Assembly: GCA_030680355.1 (NCBI GenBank)
Contig: JAUXVF010000029.1
Location: forward strand, 62,001-126,000
Reading direction: 5' to 3'
Origin: Caulobacter sp.
GTDB lineage: Bacteria > Pseudomonadota > Alphaproteobacteria > Caulobacterales > Caulobacteraceae
Length of the DNA: 64,000 bases
Positions within the stretch are counted from its first letter, which is position 1. Every line of letters starts with the position of its first letter. Below are positions 9,050 to 20,534 of the stretch, piece by piece. A program made the position numbers and the translations under genes. The notes under the pieces were generated by a model. That model did not search any database. It was not told the origin of the DNA and saw nothing but the letters and a program-made list of their open reading frames with translations.

Positions 9050-10074
9050 CAGGCGGGGTCCTGCGAGACGCGCACCAGCCGGCGGCCAAAATTCTCACCC
9101 CGGAAAAGGCCGCAGAAGGCCTCCGCCGCCGTTTCCAGCCCGTCGAACTCCTCGATGGCGAACTTCAGCGAGCCGTCGACGATCCAGTCGGCCATGGCGG
9201 CTTGCGCGACCGCGAACTGGCGGATGTCGTCAAACACCACCAGCCCCTCCATCCGCACCCGGTGGGTGATGAAGACGTCGGTGTGTTTGAGGCCGTAGCG
9301 CTGCTCGACCGGCACATTGTAGTCAGCGACCTGGCCGGAGATCACGACCCGTCCGCGCAGCTTCATCAGCGGCAGGACGCGGTCGACCATTTCATTGCCG
9401 ACATTGTCGAACAGCACGTCGACGCCCTCGGGACAGGCGGCTCCTATCGCGGCGGTCAGGTCGGTCTCGGCCTTGTAGTCGATGACCGCGTCGAACCCGG
9501 CCACGTCCTTGAGCCAGGCGCACTTCTTCGCCCCGCCGGCGACGCCGACGACGCGCATACCGAGTTTCTTGCCGATCTGGCCGGCGGTGGCCCCGACCGG
9601 GCCGGCGGCGGAGGTGACCAGCAGGGTCTCGCCTTCCTTGGCCTGTCCCACCCGCTGCAGGCCGAACCAGGCGGTCAGGCCGGGCACGCCGAGGATGCCG
9701 ATCCAGCAGCCCAGCGGCACGCGCCGGTCAGTGATCTTCTGGATGAAGCCGCGGCCGTCGGAGACGAAATGCTCACGCCAGCCGCCGCCGGCCGCGATCA
9801 GGTCGCCGACCGCGTAGTTGGGATTCTTGCTCTCGATGACTTCCGCGACGCAGAAGCCGTCGATGCCCTCGCCGATCTTCATCGCCCCGGCATAGGAGTC
9901 GCCGCCCGACAGTCGCGAGCGGGTGCCCGGGTCGACCGACCCGAGGATCACGCGGGACAGGAACTTCCCGTCGGCCAGTTCGGGCAGTGGCAGGGTCTCC
10001 AGCCGGAAATCCTCGGGCGACGGCGCGCCCTCGACATGGCGCGCGAGCACCCAGCGGCGGGTCGTTTGCGGCAT
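9049..10074 (-). CDS. NADP-dependent MDR-family oxidoreductase
   Basis: GILGVPGLTAWFGL, LVTSAAGPVGATAGQIGKKLGMRVVGVAGG, ISGQVADYN. Confidence 0.85.
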   Translation of the reverse strand: MPQTTRRWVLARHVEGAPSPEDFRLETLPLPELADGKFLSRVILGSVDPGTRSRLSGGDSYAGAMKIGEGIDGFCVAEVIESKNPNYAVGDLIAAGGGWREHFVSDGRGFIQKITDRRVPLGCWIGILGVPGLTAWFGLQRVGQAKEGETLLVTSAAGPVGATAGQIGKKLGMRVVGVAGGAKKCAWLKDVAGFDAVIDYKAETDLTAAIGAACPEGVDVLFDNVGNEMVDRVLPLMKLRGRVVISGQVADYNVPVEQRYGLKHTDVFITHRVRMEGLVVFDDIRQFAVAQAAMADWIVDGSLKFAIEEFDGLETAAEAFCGLFRGENFGRRLVRVSQDPA

Positions 10075-10216
10075 TGTTTCTCCTGCGCCGGGCGGTCCCG
10101 GTCTGGCGTTGACTGTAGGCGGTTCAGGCGCGGCAGGGGAAGGCGCCCCGGCGGATCAGGGCCTGCGACCCGAGGCCACAATTCCGCCGCGGCGCTGGAT
10201 CGACTATGGACGTCAC

Positions 10217-10867
10217 ATGCGCCGACTGAGCCTGATCACAGCCCTGAGCCTCCTTCTCGCCGGGCCGGCGCTGGCGGAGGTTGGCGACAAACCCGATCCA
10301 CGCCAGGACCGGGGTGAAACCCAGACCCGGCCAAACCTGCGCGACGCCGTCACGGCCCCCCTCGACGACCTCAATCTGAAGCACTCGACCATTCCCGACG
10401 TGCTGACGCGCGCCGTCGCCGGGCCGTATGACATGGATGGTCTCATGCGCTGCGAGGCCATCGCCGGCGAGGTCGGCCGTCTGGACGAGGCGCTCGGGCC
10501 GGACCTGGACGAACCGCCGCCGCCCGACCGGCGCACGCGCGGGCAGAAGATCAGACAGTCGGCAGGCGATGCCGCCGTCAGCGCGGTCGGTGACAAGACC
10601 CGCGGCCTGCTGCCCTTCCGCGGCTGGGTGCGCAAGCTGTCGGGCGCGGAACGCCGCGACAAGCGCGTGGCTGAAGCGATTGGCGCCGGCAGGATCCGCC
10701 GCGGCTACCTGAAGGGGGCCGGCATGCGCATGAACTGCGCCCCGCCCGCCGCGCCCAGCTGGTTTGTTCCCACGGCCGAGGTGAAGGGGACCGGCGGCGG
10801 CGTCATGGCCTGGCTCGCCGGGATATGGGCCGCCGTAACGGGCTGGTTCAGGGGTCTGTTCGGCTGA
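10217..10867 (+). CDS. Hypothetical exported protein
   Basis: MRRLSLITALSLLLAGPALAEVGD signal peptide; C-terminal WLAGIWAAVTGWFRGLFG hydrophobic tail; no family recognised. Confidence 0.6.
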   Translation: MRRLSLITALSLLLAGPALAEVGDKPDPRQDRGETQTRPNLRDAVTAPLDDLNLKHSTIPDVLTRAVAGPYDMDGLMRCEAIAGEVGRLDEALGPDLDEPPPPDRRTRGQKIRQSAGDAAVSAVGDKTRGLLPFRGWVRKLSGAERRDKRVAEAIGAGRIRRGYLKGAGMRMNCAPPAAPSWFVPTAEVKGTGGGVMAWLAGIWAAVTGWFRGLFG

Positions 10868-11005
10868 GTCCGACCCGCCGGGCAGAAGCCGTCCCGGCCG
10901 AAAAGAACGAATCATCAACCCGCAGGGATAGCGTTGGAACATCGCCCGACCGCTAGGGGTTGAGTTTTGTTCGGCGGCTGTTCCGCGAATCACGCGATGA
11001 ACAAT

Positions 11006-11185
11006 GCTCCCCGCTTGCCGGGGAGCTGTCAGGCGGAGCCTGACTGAGGGGGCTGCGCTGGCGATGGCGGTCAGACCCTGAACTCCCGTTTCGGCCGACG
11101 GTCGCAACGACGAACTTCGGGGACTACCCGCGCTGCCCCCTCCACCATGCTCCGCATCGTCCCCCTCCCCTCTGACGAGGGGAGG
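11006..11185. repeat. Intergenic imperfect inverted repeat (REP-like, family C-like)
   Basis: gctccccgcttgccggggagctgtcaggcggagcctgactgaggggg ... ccccctccaccatgc...ccccctcccctctgacgaggggagg. Confidence 0.55.
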
Positions 11186-11195
11186 ATTGAACCGG

Positions 11196-12383
11196 TCACA
11201 GCCCCAGCACGGCCTTGGCGATGATGTTGCGCTGGATCTCGTTGGAGCCGCCGAAGATCGAGGTCTTGCGCATGTTGAAATAGGTCGGGGCGGCCTTGCC
11301 GGCGAAGTCGGGGCCGATCGGGCCGATGTTGCCGCCCATGCCGCGGGCGTAGGGCGCGCCATAGTGGGCGGCGGCCTCCAGCGTCAGTTCGGTCAGCCGC
11401 TGGCCGACCTCGGTGCCCTTGACCTTGAGCAGGGAGGCTTCGGGGCCGGGGCCCTTGCCGCTGCTCTCCGAGGCCAGGCTGCGCAGCTCGGTGTATTCCA
11501 GCGCCGCCAGATCGACCTCCAGCTCGGCCACCTTGCGGCGGAAGTCGCTGTCGTTGATCAGCGGCTGGGCGTCGTCGGCCAGCTCGCCGGCGGCCAGTTC
11601 GCGCAGCCGTTCGATGCCGCGCTTGGAGCGGGCGACGCCAGCGATGCCGGTGCGCTCATGGCCGAGCAGGTACTTGGCCACCGTCCAGCCCTTGTTCTCT
11701 TCGCCGATGAGGTTGGCGACGGGCACCCTGACATTGTCGAGGAAGACGTCGTTGACCTCGTGGCCGCCCTCGATGGTGATGATCGGGCGCACCTCGATGC
11801 CGGGGCTCTTCATGTCGATGAGCAGGAAGGAGATGCCCTCCTGTTTCTTGCCCTCGGCGTTGGTGCGGACCAGGAAGAAGCCCCAGTCGGCGAAATGGCC
11901 CTGGGTGGTCCAGGTCTTCTGGCCGCTGACGATGTAGTGGTCGCCGTCGCGCACGGCCCGGGTCGACAGGCCGGCCAGGTCGGAACCGGCGCCCGGCTCG
12001 CTGTAGCCCTGACACCACCAGATGTCGCCGGTCATGGTCCCGGTCAGGAACTTCTCTTTCTGCTCGGGCGTGCCGAAGGTGTAGAGCACCGGCCCGATCA
12101 TCCCCAGGCCGAAGCTGGTCTGGCAGGTCTGGGCCCGCGCCAGCTCCTCGCTGAAGATGTATTTGCGCACGCTGTCCCAGCCGGTGCCGCCGTACTGGGT
12201 CGGCCAGGACGGGCTCAGCCAGCCCTTTTTGTACAGGGTGCGGTGCCAGGCGAGGATGTCCTCCTTGCCCAGGGTCTCGCCGGCATCCTGTTTGCGGCGG
12301 GTCTCGGCCGGATAGTTGGCCTCGATCCAGTCGCGGACTTCCTTACGGAAATCGGCGTGTTCGGGCAGGAAATCGAGGTCCAT
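11196..12383 (-). CDS. Acyl-CoA dehydrogenase
   Basis: WWCQGYSEPGAGSDLAGLSTRAV, VSGQKTWTTQGHFADW, MRKTSIFGGSNEIQRNIIAKAVLGL. Confidence 0.93.
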   Translation of the reverse strand: MDLDFLPEHADFRKEVRDWIEANYPAETRRKQDAGETLGKEDILAWHRTLYKKGWLSPSWPTQYGGTGWDSVRKYIFSEELARAQTCQTSFGLGMIGPVLYTFGTPEQKEKFLTGTMTGDIWWCQGYSEPGAGSDLAGLSTRAVRDGDHYIVSGQKTWTTQGHFADWGFFLVRTNAEGKKQEGISFLLIDMKSPGIEVRPIITIEGGHEVNDVFLDNVRVPVANLIGEENKGWTVAKYLLGHERTGIAGVARSKRGIERLRELAAGELADDAQPLINDSDFRRKVAELEVDLAALEYTELRSLASESSGKGPGPEASLLKVKGTEVGQRLTELTLEAAAHYGAPYARGMGGNIGPIGPDFAGKAAPTYFNMRKTSIFGGSNEIQRNIIAKAVLGL

Positions 12384-12432
12384 GGCAGTTCTCCCTTGGC
12401 TACACGCTGGACTCTGACGGCCCGGCTCGGCA

Positions 12433-12457
12433 GTTTGCGCTTAAACAAGCGTTTCAA
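12433..12457. promoter_or_regulatory. Candidate TetR/PsrA-type operator between divergent fatty-acid genes
   Basis: GTTTGCGCTTAAACAAGCGTTTCAA: alternating GTTT/AAAC half-sites in the 96-bp divergent gap. Confidence 0.4.
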
Positions 12458-12479
12458 TGAACGATAAGGGCGAGGCGAC

Positions 12480-14540
<2,061 letters not shown>

Positions 14541-14555
14541 GAAACGCGCCGGTCG

Positions 14556-14708
14556 CCTTCTCCCCTTGCGGGAGAAGGTGGCCCGCAAAGCGGGTCGGAT
14601 GAGGGGTCGCACCGCTTCGTCAGGTCCGTAGGGCGGGTCGCGGATTCGTCCGCAAGACCCCTCATCCGTCGGGCTTCGCCCGACACCTTCTCCCGCAAGG
14701 GGAGAAGG
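14556..14708. repeat. Intergenic inverted repeat family A, copy 1
   Basis: ccttctccccttgcgggagaagg ... ccttctcccgcaaggggagaagg with internal hairpins. Confidence 0.85.
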
Positions 14709-14726
14709 ATACTTGCGGAGTTTGTC

Positions 14727-16283
14727 GTGACCACGCTTGAGACCATGATCGCCGACGACTTCGGCACGGTGCCCGACCTCATCCGCCTGCACGCGGCGGC
14801 CGATCCGGCCAAGCTGGCCCTGATCCAGGACGACCGGTCGCTGAGCTATGGCGATCTCGACGCCCTGATGGACCGCATCGCCGCCGGGCTGCAGCGGGAC
14901 GGCGTGGCGCAGAAACAGGCCCTGTCGGTCTGCGCCACGACTTCGATCGAGTACGCGGCGCTGTTCCTCGGCGGTCTGCGGGCCGGGGCGGCGGTGGCGC
15001 CGATCGCGCCCTCCTCCACGGCCGACCAGATCGTGGCCATGGTCAACGACAGCGGCGCCAGCCTGTTCTTCATCGACAAGGGCGTGGCGGCCGAGATGGG
15101 CGAGACCCTGAAGCAGGTCTCGGCAACCCTGATCGCGCTGGATGGATCGGACGTCGGCCGCCCCTTCGCCGACTGGTTGCCGCCGGTGGGCGCAAAACCG
15201 GCGCCGGTAACGATCGGCCCCAAGGACCCGTTCAACATCATCTATTCGTCGGGCACGACCGGCACCCCCAAGGGCATCGTCCAGAGCCACGGCATGCGTT
15301 GGCGCCATCTCGCCCCGCGGCCGGACGGCATCGGCTATGGCCCCGACGCCGTCGGCTTCATCTCCACGCCGCTCTATTCAAACACCACCCTGGTCTGTTT
15401 TTTCCCGACCCTGGCGGGCGGCGGGACTATGGTCATGCTGGCCAAGTTCGACGTCATCAAATGGCTGACCGCGGCCCAGAAACATCGCGTGACCCACGCC
15501 ATGCTGGTGCCGGTGCAGTACCGCCGGCTGCTCGAACACCCCGACTTCGACAGCTATGATCTCTCGAGCTTCGTGATGAAGTTCGCCACCAGCGCGCCGT
15601 TCTCCGCCGAGCTGAAGAAACAGGCGCTGGACCGCTGGCCCGGCGGGCTGATCGAATACTACGGCATGACCGAGGGCGGCGGCGGCTTCATGCTGCAGGG
15701 GCATCTGCATCCCGACAAACTGCACACCGTCGGCCAGGCCAGCCCCGGCGCGGTGATCAAGCTGATCGACGAAGAGGGCAATGAAGTCGGCCCCGGCGAG
15801 GTCGGCGAGATCATCGGCCGCTCCCCGGCGACCATGAGCGGCTACCACAACCAGCCAGGCAAGACGTCCGAGGCCCAGTGGACCGATCCGGCGACCGGCG
15901 AGGTCTATATCCGCACCGGCGACGTCGGCCGGCTCGACGCCGAAGGGTTCCTGACCCTGATGGACCGCCGCAAGGACATGATCATTTCCGGCGGCTTCAA
16001 CGTCTATCCCAGCGACCTGGAGTCGGTGATCGTGCAACATCCGGCCGTGGCCGAGGCCGCCGTGATCGCGGCGCCGTCCGACCAGTGGGGCGAAACCCCG
16101 GTGGCCTTCGTGGCCCTCAAGCCCGGCGCGACCGCCACGGCCGACGAGATCAGGACCTTCACCAACAGCAAGGTCGGAAAAACCCAGCGGGTTTCGGACC
16201 TGCTCCTGGTCGACACCCTGCCCCGCAGCCACATCGGCAAGGTGCTCAAGCGCGAGCTGCGCGACAGCTATCTGGCCCCCTAA
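14727..16283 (+). CDS. AMP-binding acyl-CoA synthetase
   Basis: IIYSSGTTGTPKGIVQSH, YYGMTEGGG, YIRTGDVGRLDAEGFLTLMDRRKDMIISGGFNVYP; GTG start. Confidence 0.93.
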   Translation: MTTLETMIADDFGTVPDLIRLHAAADPAKLALIQDDRSLSYGDLDALMDRIAAGLQRDGVAQKQALSVCATTSIEYAALFLGGLRAGAAVAPIAPSSTADQIVAMVNDSGASLFFIDKGVAAEMGETLKQVSATLIALDGSDVGRPFADWLPPVGAKPAPVTIGPKDPFNIIYSSGTTGTPKGIVQSHGMRWRHLAPRPDGIGYGPDAVGFISTPLYSNTTLVCFFPTLAGGGTMVMLAKFDVIKWLTAAQKHRVTHAMLVPVQYRRLLEHPDFDSYDLSSFVMKFATSAPFSAELKKQALDRWPGGLIEYYGMTEGGGGFMLQGHLHPDKLHTVGQASPGAVIKLIDEEGNEVGPGEVGEIIGRSPATMSGYHNQPGKTSEAQWTDPATGEVYIRTGDVGRLDAEGFLTLMDRRKDMIISGGFNVYPSDLESVIVQHPAVAEAAVIAAPSDQWGETPVAFVALKPGATATADEIRTFTNSKVGKTQRVSDLLLVDTLPRSHIGKVLKRELRDSYLAP

Positions 16284-16331
16284 CGCCTTTCCACGCGTTC
16301 CCCCAGGGTTCGGTGGAATCCTGGGTGGGTC

Positions 16332-17294
16332 ATGAAGATCATTTTCTTCGCGGTGCTGGCATGGGCGGTGGTGATGCTGGGCGTGGCCTGGTTTGCGCCG
16401 ACGCAGCCGGTAACCGCCACATCGGGGGCCGCCGTCTCGTCCGCCCAAGAGGTGGCGCTGGCCGCCCCTGCGTCGGTGTTCAGCGCCAGGACGGTCAACC
16501 GCGCGCCCGTTGAGGCCTGCGAGGACGCCCCCGCCTTCACCGCCGCCGCCGACCGCAACGCCATCGATATCGACACGCTGGACTGGACGCCGTACGGCCC
16601 GCAGGAGACCGGCTGGCGAACCTACGCGCCGCGCATCGCCGTCGAGATCGCCTCCGGCTGCGGCTATGACAGTCCCGGCTTCGCCAACGCCCTGGCCGGC
16701 TGGCAACGCGCGCAGGGTCGCCCGGCCACGGGCGTGCTGGACCCCGACAGCTTCGAGCTGATGAAGGTGCGCTGGCACCTGATGCGGCCGTTCGTCATTC
16801 TCAACCGGGAGGTCGGCTGCCCGCCGGCGCCGGCGGCCGACCAGCTGGTCGTCGTCCGGCCCGGAGAGGCCTATGGCGCCAGGCCGATCAGTCTGCGCGC
16901 GGACGCCCTCGCCGCCTATCGCCGGATGGTCGCGGACGCCCGGGCGGAGTTGCCGTCCCTGGCCAGGGACCGGCAGGCGTTGCTGATCTTTTCCGGCTTT
17001 CGCAGTCCGCTTGAGAACGACATCACCTGCCTCGAACGCGGCGGGTGCGACAACATCACCCGCGCGCCCTGTTCGGCCCACCGGACGGGCCTGGCGCTGG
17101 ACATCGTTGTCGGCGCCGCGCGCGGCGGACGGGTGGACTCGACCGACAACGCCAACCGCCTGGCCCAGTCGCAGACAGCCGCCTACCGCTGGCTGGTTCG
17201 CAACGCCCACAGGTACGGTTTCGTGAACTACGTCTTCGAACCCTGGCACTGGGAATGGTCTCCGCCGGAACAGGCAGGCGCGTCCCGCGCTTAA
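16332..17294 (+). CDS. D,D-carboxypeptidase-like (M15/VanY-type) protein with peptidoglycan-binding region
   Basis: SGFRSP, CSAHRTGLALDIVVG, FEPWHWEWSPP match the M15 zinc-site pattern; FANALAGWQRAQGRPATGVLDPDSF PG-binding-like. Confidence 0.82.
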   Translation: MKIIFFAVLAWAVVMLGVAWFAPTQPVTATSGAAVSSAQEVALAAPASVFSARTVNRAPVEACEDAPAFTAAADRNAIDIDTLDWTPYGPQETGWRTYAPRIAVEIASGCGYDSPGFANALAGWQRAQGRPATGVLDPDSFELMKVRWHLMRPFVILNREVGCPPAPAADQLVVVRPGEAYGARPISLRADALAAYRRMVADARAELPSLARDRQALLIFSGFRSPLENDITCLERGGCDNITRAPCSAHRTGLALDIVVGAARGGRVDSTDNANRLAQSQTAAYRWLVRNAHRYGFVNYVFEPWHWEWSPPEQAGASRA

Positions 17295-17317
17295 CCAGCC
17301 TGACCAGGAGACGACCC

Positions 17318-18394
17318 GTGACCCGCTTACCCCTTTCCGCCGCCCTGCTTCTCACCCTCGCCGCGTGCGGTGACGGCGCCGCGCCGACCGCGACCCGCGA
17401 TGCGACAGCGGCCATCGTCGCCGTCCCGCCCGGCGCCCTGACCGCCACCAACGTCAATACCGCCGTCTTTGCCGCGCCGGTCGCCCCGCCAGCAGCGGCG
17501 GCCGCGACGGCCGCCCCGTCGGCGACACCCGCTGCGCCCCCTCAGACCGCCGACCCTGCCGTGCTGCGCGCCCAGATCCTGCTCGACAGGGCCAACTTCT
17601 CGCCCGGCGTCATCGACGGTCTGTCCGGTGAAAATGTGCGGCAGGCGATCGCCGCCTACGAGGCGGCCATGGGCCTGCCTGTCGACGGCCTGCTCGATGA
17701 AGCGGTGTTCAACCGGCTGATCGCCAACGACATGGCGCCGGCCCTGACCGGTTACGCGATCACCGCCGCCGACGTCGCCGGACCGTTCGTGGCGGACATG
17801 CCGCACGACCTCGAGGCGATGAGCAAGCTGGCGAAACTGGCCTACTCCGGTCCCGAGGAGCTGCTGTCGGAGCGGTTCCACACCACGCCCGCGGTCCTTG
17901 TCGCCCTCAACCCGGGCGTCGATTTCAGAAAGGCCGGCACGCGGATTGTGGCGCCCGCCATTCGCAAGACCGCGCTGGCGGCCCCGGTGACGCGGATCGT
18001 CGTCGACAAGGCGGAACGCGCCGTGAAGGCCTACGCCGCCGATGGCCGGCTGCTGGCCTTCTATCCCGCCAGCATCGGCAGTTCGGACCGTCCCGCCCCC
18101 AGCGGCGACATGACCGTCCGGGCCGTTGCGCCCAACCCGACCTACACTTTCGATCCCAAACGTCTGACCTATGGCGCGTCAAAGACCAAACTGACCGTGC
18201 CGCCGGGCCCGAACAGTCCCGTCGGATCGGTGTGGATCGACCTGTCGGTGGACACCTTCGGCATCCACGGCGCCAGTGAACCCAAGGACATCGGCAAGAC
18301 GTTCAGCCACGGCTGCATCCGGCTGACCAACTGGGACGCCGAACAGCTGGCGGCCGCGGTCAAACCGGGCGTGGCGGTTGCCTTTGTCGGGTGA
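17318..18394 (+). CDS. L,D-transpeptidase (YkuD) lipoprotein with peptidoglycan-binding domain
   Basis: GTG start with AGGAG 8 nt upstream; lipobox LTLAAC; PG-binding ANFSPGVIDGLSGENVRQAIAAYEAAMGLPVDG; catalytic HGASEPKDIGKTFSHGCIRLTN. Confidence 0.88.
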   Translation: MTRLPLSAALLLTLAACGDGAAPTATRDATAAIVAVPPGALTATNVNTAVFAAPVAPPAAAAATAAPSATPAAPPQTADPAVLRAQILLDRANFSPGVIDGLSGENVRQAIAAYEAAMGLPVDGLLDEAVFNRLIANDMAPALTGYAITAADVAGPFVADMPHDLEAMSKLAKLAYSGPEELLSERFHTTPAVLVALNPGVDFRKAGTRIVAPAIRKTALAAPVTRIVVDKAERAVKAYAADGRLLAFYPASIGSSDRPAPSGDMTVRAVAPNPTYTFDPKRLTYGASKTKLTVPPGPNSPVGSVWIDLSVDTFGIHGASEPKDIGKTFSHGCIRLTNWDAEQLAAAVKPGVAVAFVG

Positions 18395-18486
18395 GCCGCC
18401 GCCCCGATTTGGGCGCTGCCCGGCCTAGCCCTCGCGCCCATGAAGGCTCAAGATGGCCCAAACGAGCGCGAGCGAGAGGAACGGCC

Positions 18487-19740
18487 ATGAGCGACGGTTC
18501 AATAGATCTGAAAGAGGACGCCGCCGCGCGCGCCTGGAGCATGCCGCTGTCGGAGATCAGGGTCGCCGACCCGCTGCTGTTCCAGTCCGACACCATGTGG
18601 CCCTACTTCGACCGGCTGCGGAAGGAAGCGCCGGTCCATTATCAGGCCGAGCACGAGTTCGGCCCCTACTGGTCGGTGACCCGCTACAACGACATCATGG
18701 CCGTCGACACCAACCACCAGGTGTTCTCGTCCGAGGGCGGCATCACCCTGGCCGAGGGGTCGGAAGACTTCCGCCTGCCGATGTTCATCGCCATGGACCC
18801 GCCCAAGCACGACGTGCAGCGCAAGACCGTCAGCCCGGCCGTGTCGCCGATGAACCTGCAGCTGATGGAGCCGGTGATCCGCGAACGGGCGGCCAAGATC
18901 CTCGATGACCTGCCCATCGGCGAGGAGATCGACTGGGTCGACAAGGTGTCGGTTGAACTGACCACCATGACCCTGGCGACGCTGTTCGACTTCCCCTGGG
19001 AGGACCGGCGCAAGCTGACCTACTGGTCCGACACCGCCACAGCCAGCAAGTTCAGCCCCTTCTACAAGGGCGAGGATCACCGCCGCGCGGCCCTGTTCGA
19101 ATGCGTCGAGTATTTCACCCGGCTGTGGAACGAGCGGGTCAACGAACCGCCCAAGGGCGACCTGATCTCGATGCTGGCCCATGGCGAGTCGACCCGGAAC
19201 ATGGATCGCATGGAGTATCTGGGGAACCTGATCCTGCTGATCGTCGGCGGCAACGACACCACCCGCAACACCATCACCGGCTCGATCCTGGCCCTGAGCC
19301 AGAACCCCGACCAGAACGCCAAACTGCGCGCCGATCCGTCGCTGATCCCCAGCATGGTGTCGGAAACCATCCGCTGGCAGACGCCGCTGGCCTATATGCG
19401 CCGCCGCGCCCTGCAGGACATCGAGCTCGAGGGCCAGAAGATCAAGAAGGGCGACAAGGTGCTGATGTGGTACGTCTCGGGCAACCGCGACGAGACGGTG
19501 ATCGACAACCCCAACGCCTACATCATCGACCGCGAACGGCCCCGCCAGCACCTGTCCTTCGGCTTCGGCATTCACCGCTGCGTCGGCAACCGCCTGGCCG
19601 AGCTGCAGCTGCGGGTGATCTGGGAAGAGATCCTCAAACGCTTTCCGGAGATCCAGGTCACCGGCGAACCGACCCGCGTCGCCTCGTCCTTCGTCAAGGG
19701 CTACGAACACCTGCCGGTGGTCATTCCCCGCCGGCTCTGA
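18487..19740 (+). CDS. Cytochrome P450, CYP153-like
   Basis: VGGNDTTRNTITG I-helix, ETIRWQTPLAYMRR K-helix, HLSFGFGIHRCVGNRLAELQLRVIWEEILKRF heme ligand loop; CYP153-like N-terminal half. Confidence 0.9.
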   Translation: MSDGSIDLKEDAAARAWSMPLSEIRVADPLLFQSDTMWPYFDRLRKEAPVHYQAEHEFGPYWSVTRYNDIMAVDTNHQVFSSEGGITLAEGSEDFRLPMFIAMDPPKHDVQRKTVSPAVSPMNLQLMEPVIRERAAKILDDLPIGEEIDWVDKVSVELTTMTLATLFDFPWEDRRKLTYWSDTATASKFSPFYKGEDHRRAALFECVEYFTRLWNERVNEPPKGDLISMLAHGESTRNMDRMEYLGNLILLIVGGNDTTRNTITGSILALSQNPDQNAKLRADPSLIPSMVSETIRWQTPLAYMRRRALQDIELEGQKIKKGDKVLMWYVSGNRDETVIDNPNAYIIDRERPRQHLSFGFGIHRCVGNRLAELQLRVIWEEILKRFPEIQVTGEPTRVASSFVKGYEHLPVVIPRRL

Positions 19741-19743
19741 GGC

Positions 19744-20166
19744 TCAGAGCAGCGTCGCATCCAGGGTGATCTTGGCGTTCAGCAGCCGCGACACCGGGCA
19801 GGTCTTCTCCGCCACGGCGGCCAGTTCGTCGAATTTGGCCTGATCCAGATCCGGGACCCTGGCCGTCAGGGTCAGGGCTGACCCGGTGATGGTGAAACCG
19901 CCGTCCTTCGAGTCCAGCGACACGGCCGCCTGGGTCGTCAGTTCCTCGGGGGTAAAGCCGGCCGTCTGCAGCTGGAAGGCCAGGGCCATGGTGAAACAGC
20001 CGGCGTGGGCCGCGGCGATCAGCTCTTCGGGATTGGTCCCCGGCTCGTTCTCGAAGCGGGTCTTGAAGCCATAGGGGCTGGCCGAAAGCACGCCGGAATC
20101 GGTGGTCAGATCGCCGCTCCCGTCACGGCCGGTTCCGTGCCAGACGGCTGTCGCCTTGCGGATCAT
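19744..20166 (-). CDS. OsmC/Ohr family peroxiredoxin
   Basis: MIRKATAVWHGTGRDGSGDLTTDSGVLS...GTNPEELIAAAHAGCFTMALA...TCPVSRLLNAKITLDATL. Confidence 0.9.
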   Translation of the reverse strand: MIRKATAVWHGTGRDGSGDLTTDSGVLSASPYGFKTRFENEPGTNPEELIAAAHAGCFTMALAFQLQTAGFTPEELTTQAAVSLDSKDGGFTITGSALTLTARVPDLDQAKFDELAAVAEKTCPVSRLLNAKITLDATLL

Positions 20167-20444
20167 GTTCGTCTCCTCGCGGTTGATCGCCTGTGATCGC
20201 GATACACCACACCGCTGGGTTGCGCGTTGCAAGCGGCGCCGACGAATTGACGCGACGTCGTTACGCGGGTAACCAGCCTGCCACCGGACGGGCATGGGGC
20301 TCGTCGAATCGCGAGCAGGATCCATGCAGAACACGCTCCGCATGACCAATCGACCGGCCCTCTCCGCGCCCACTGGCGCGGGTTGCACCGCGTCCGCTCG
20401 CGAGGAAAACGCCGCCTAGATCAACGTCAAGATCGACCGCCCCG

Positions 20445-20480
20445 TCCCTCCCGAGCCCGATCGCTCCGGAGGGATTTTTT
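20445..20480 (+). terminator. Strong intrinsic terminator upstream of the MATE gene
   Basis: TCCCTCCcGAGC-ccgatc-GCTCcGGAGGGA then ATTTTTT. Confidence 0.75.
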
Positions 20481-20534
20481 GTATCTCCGTATCGCAGCGA
20501 CCGGGTTCGGGCTTCTCTCTGAAAGTCCACCACC

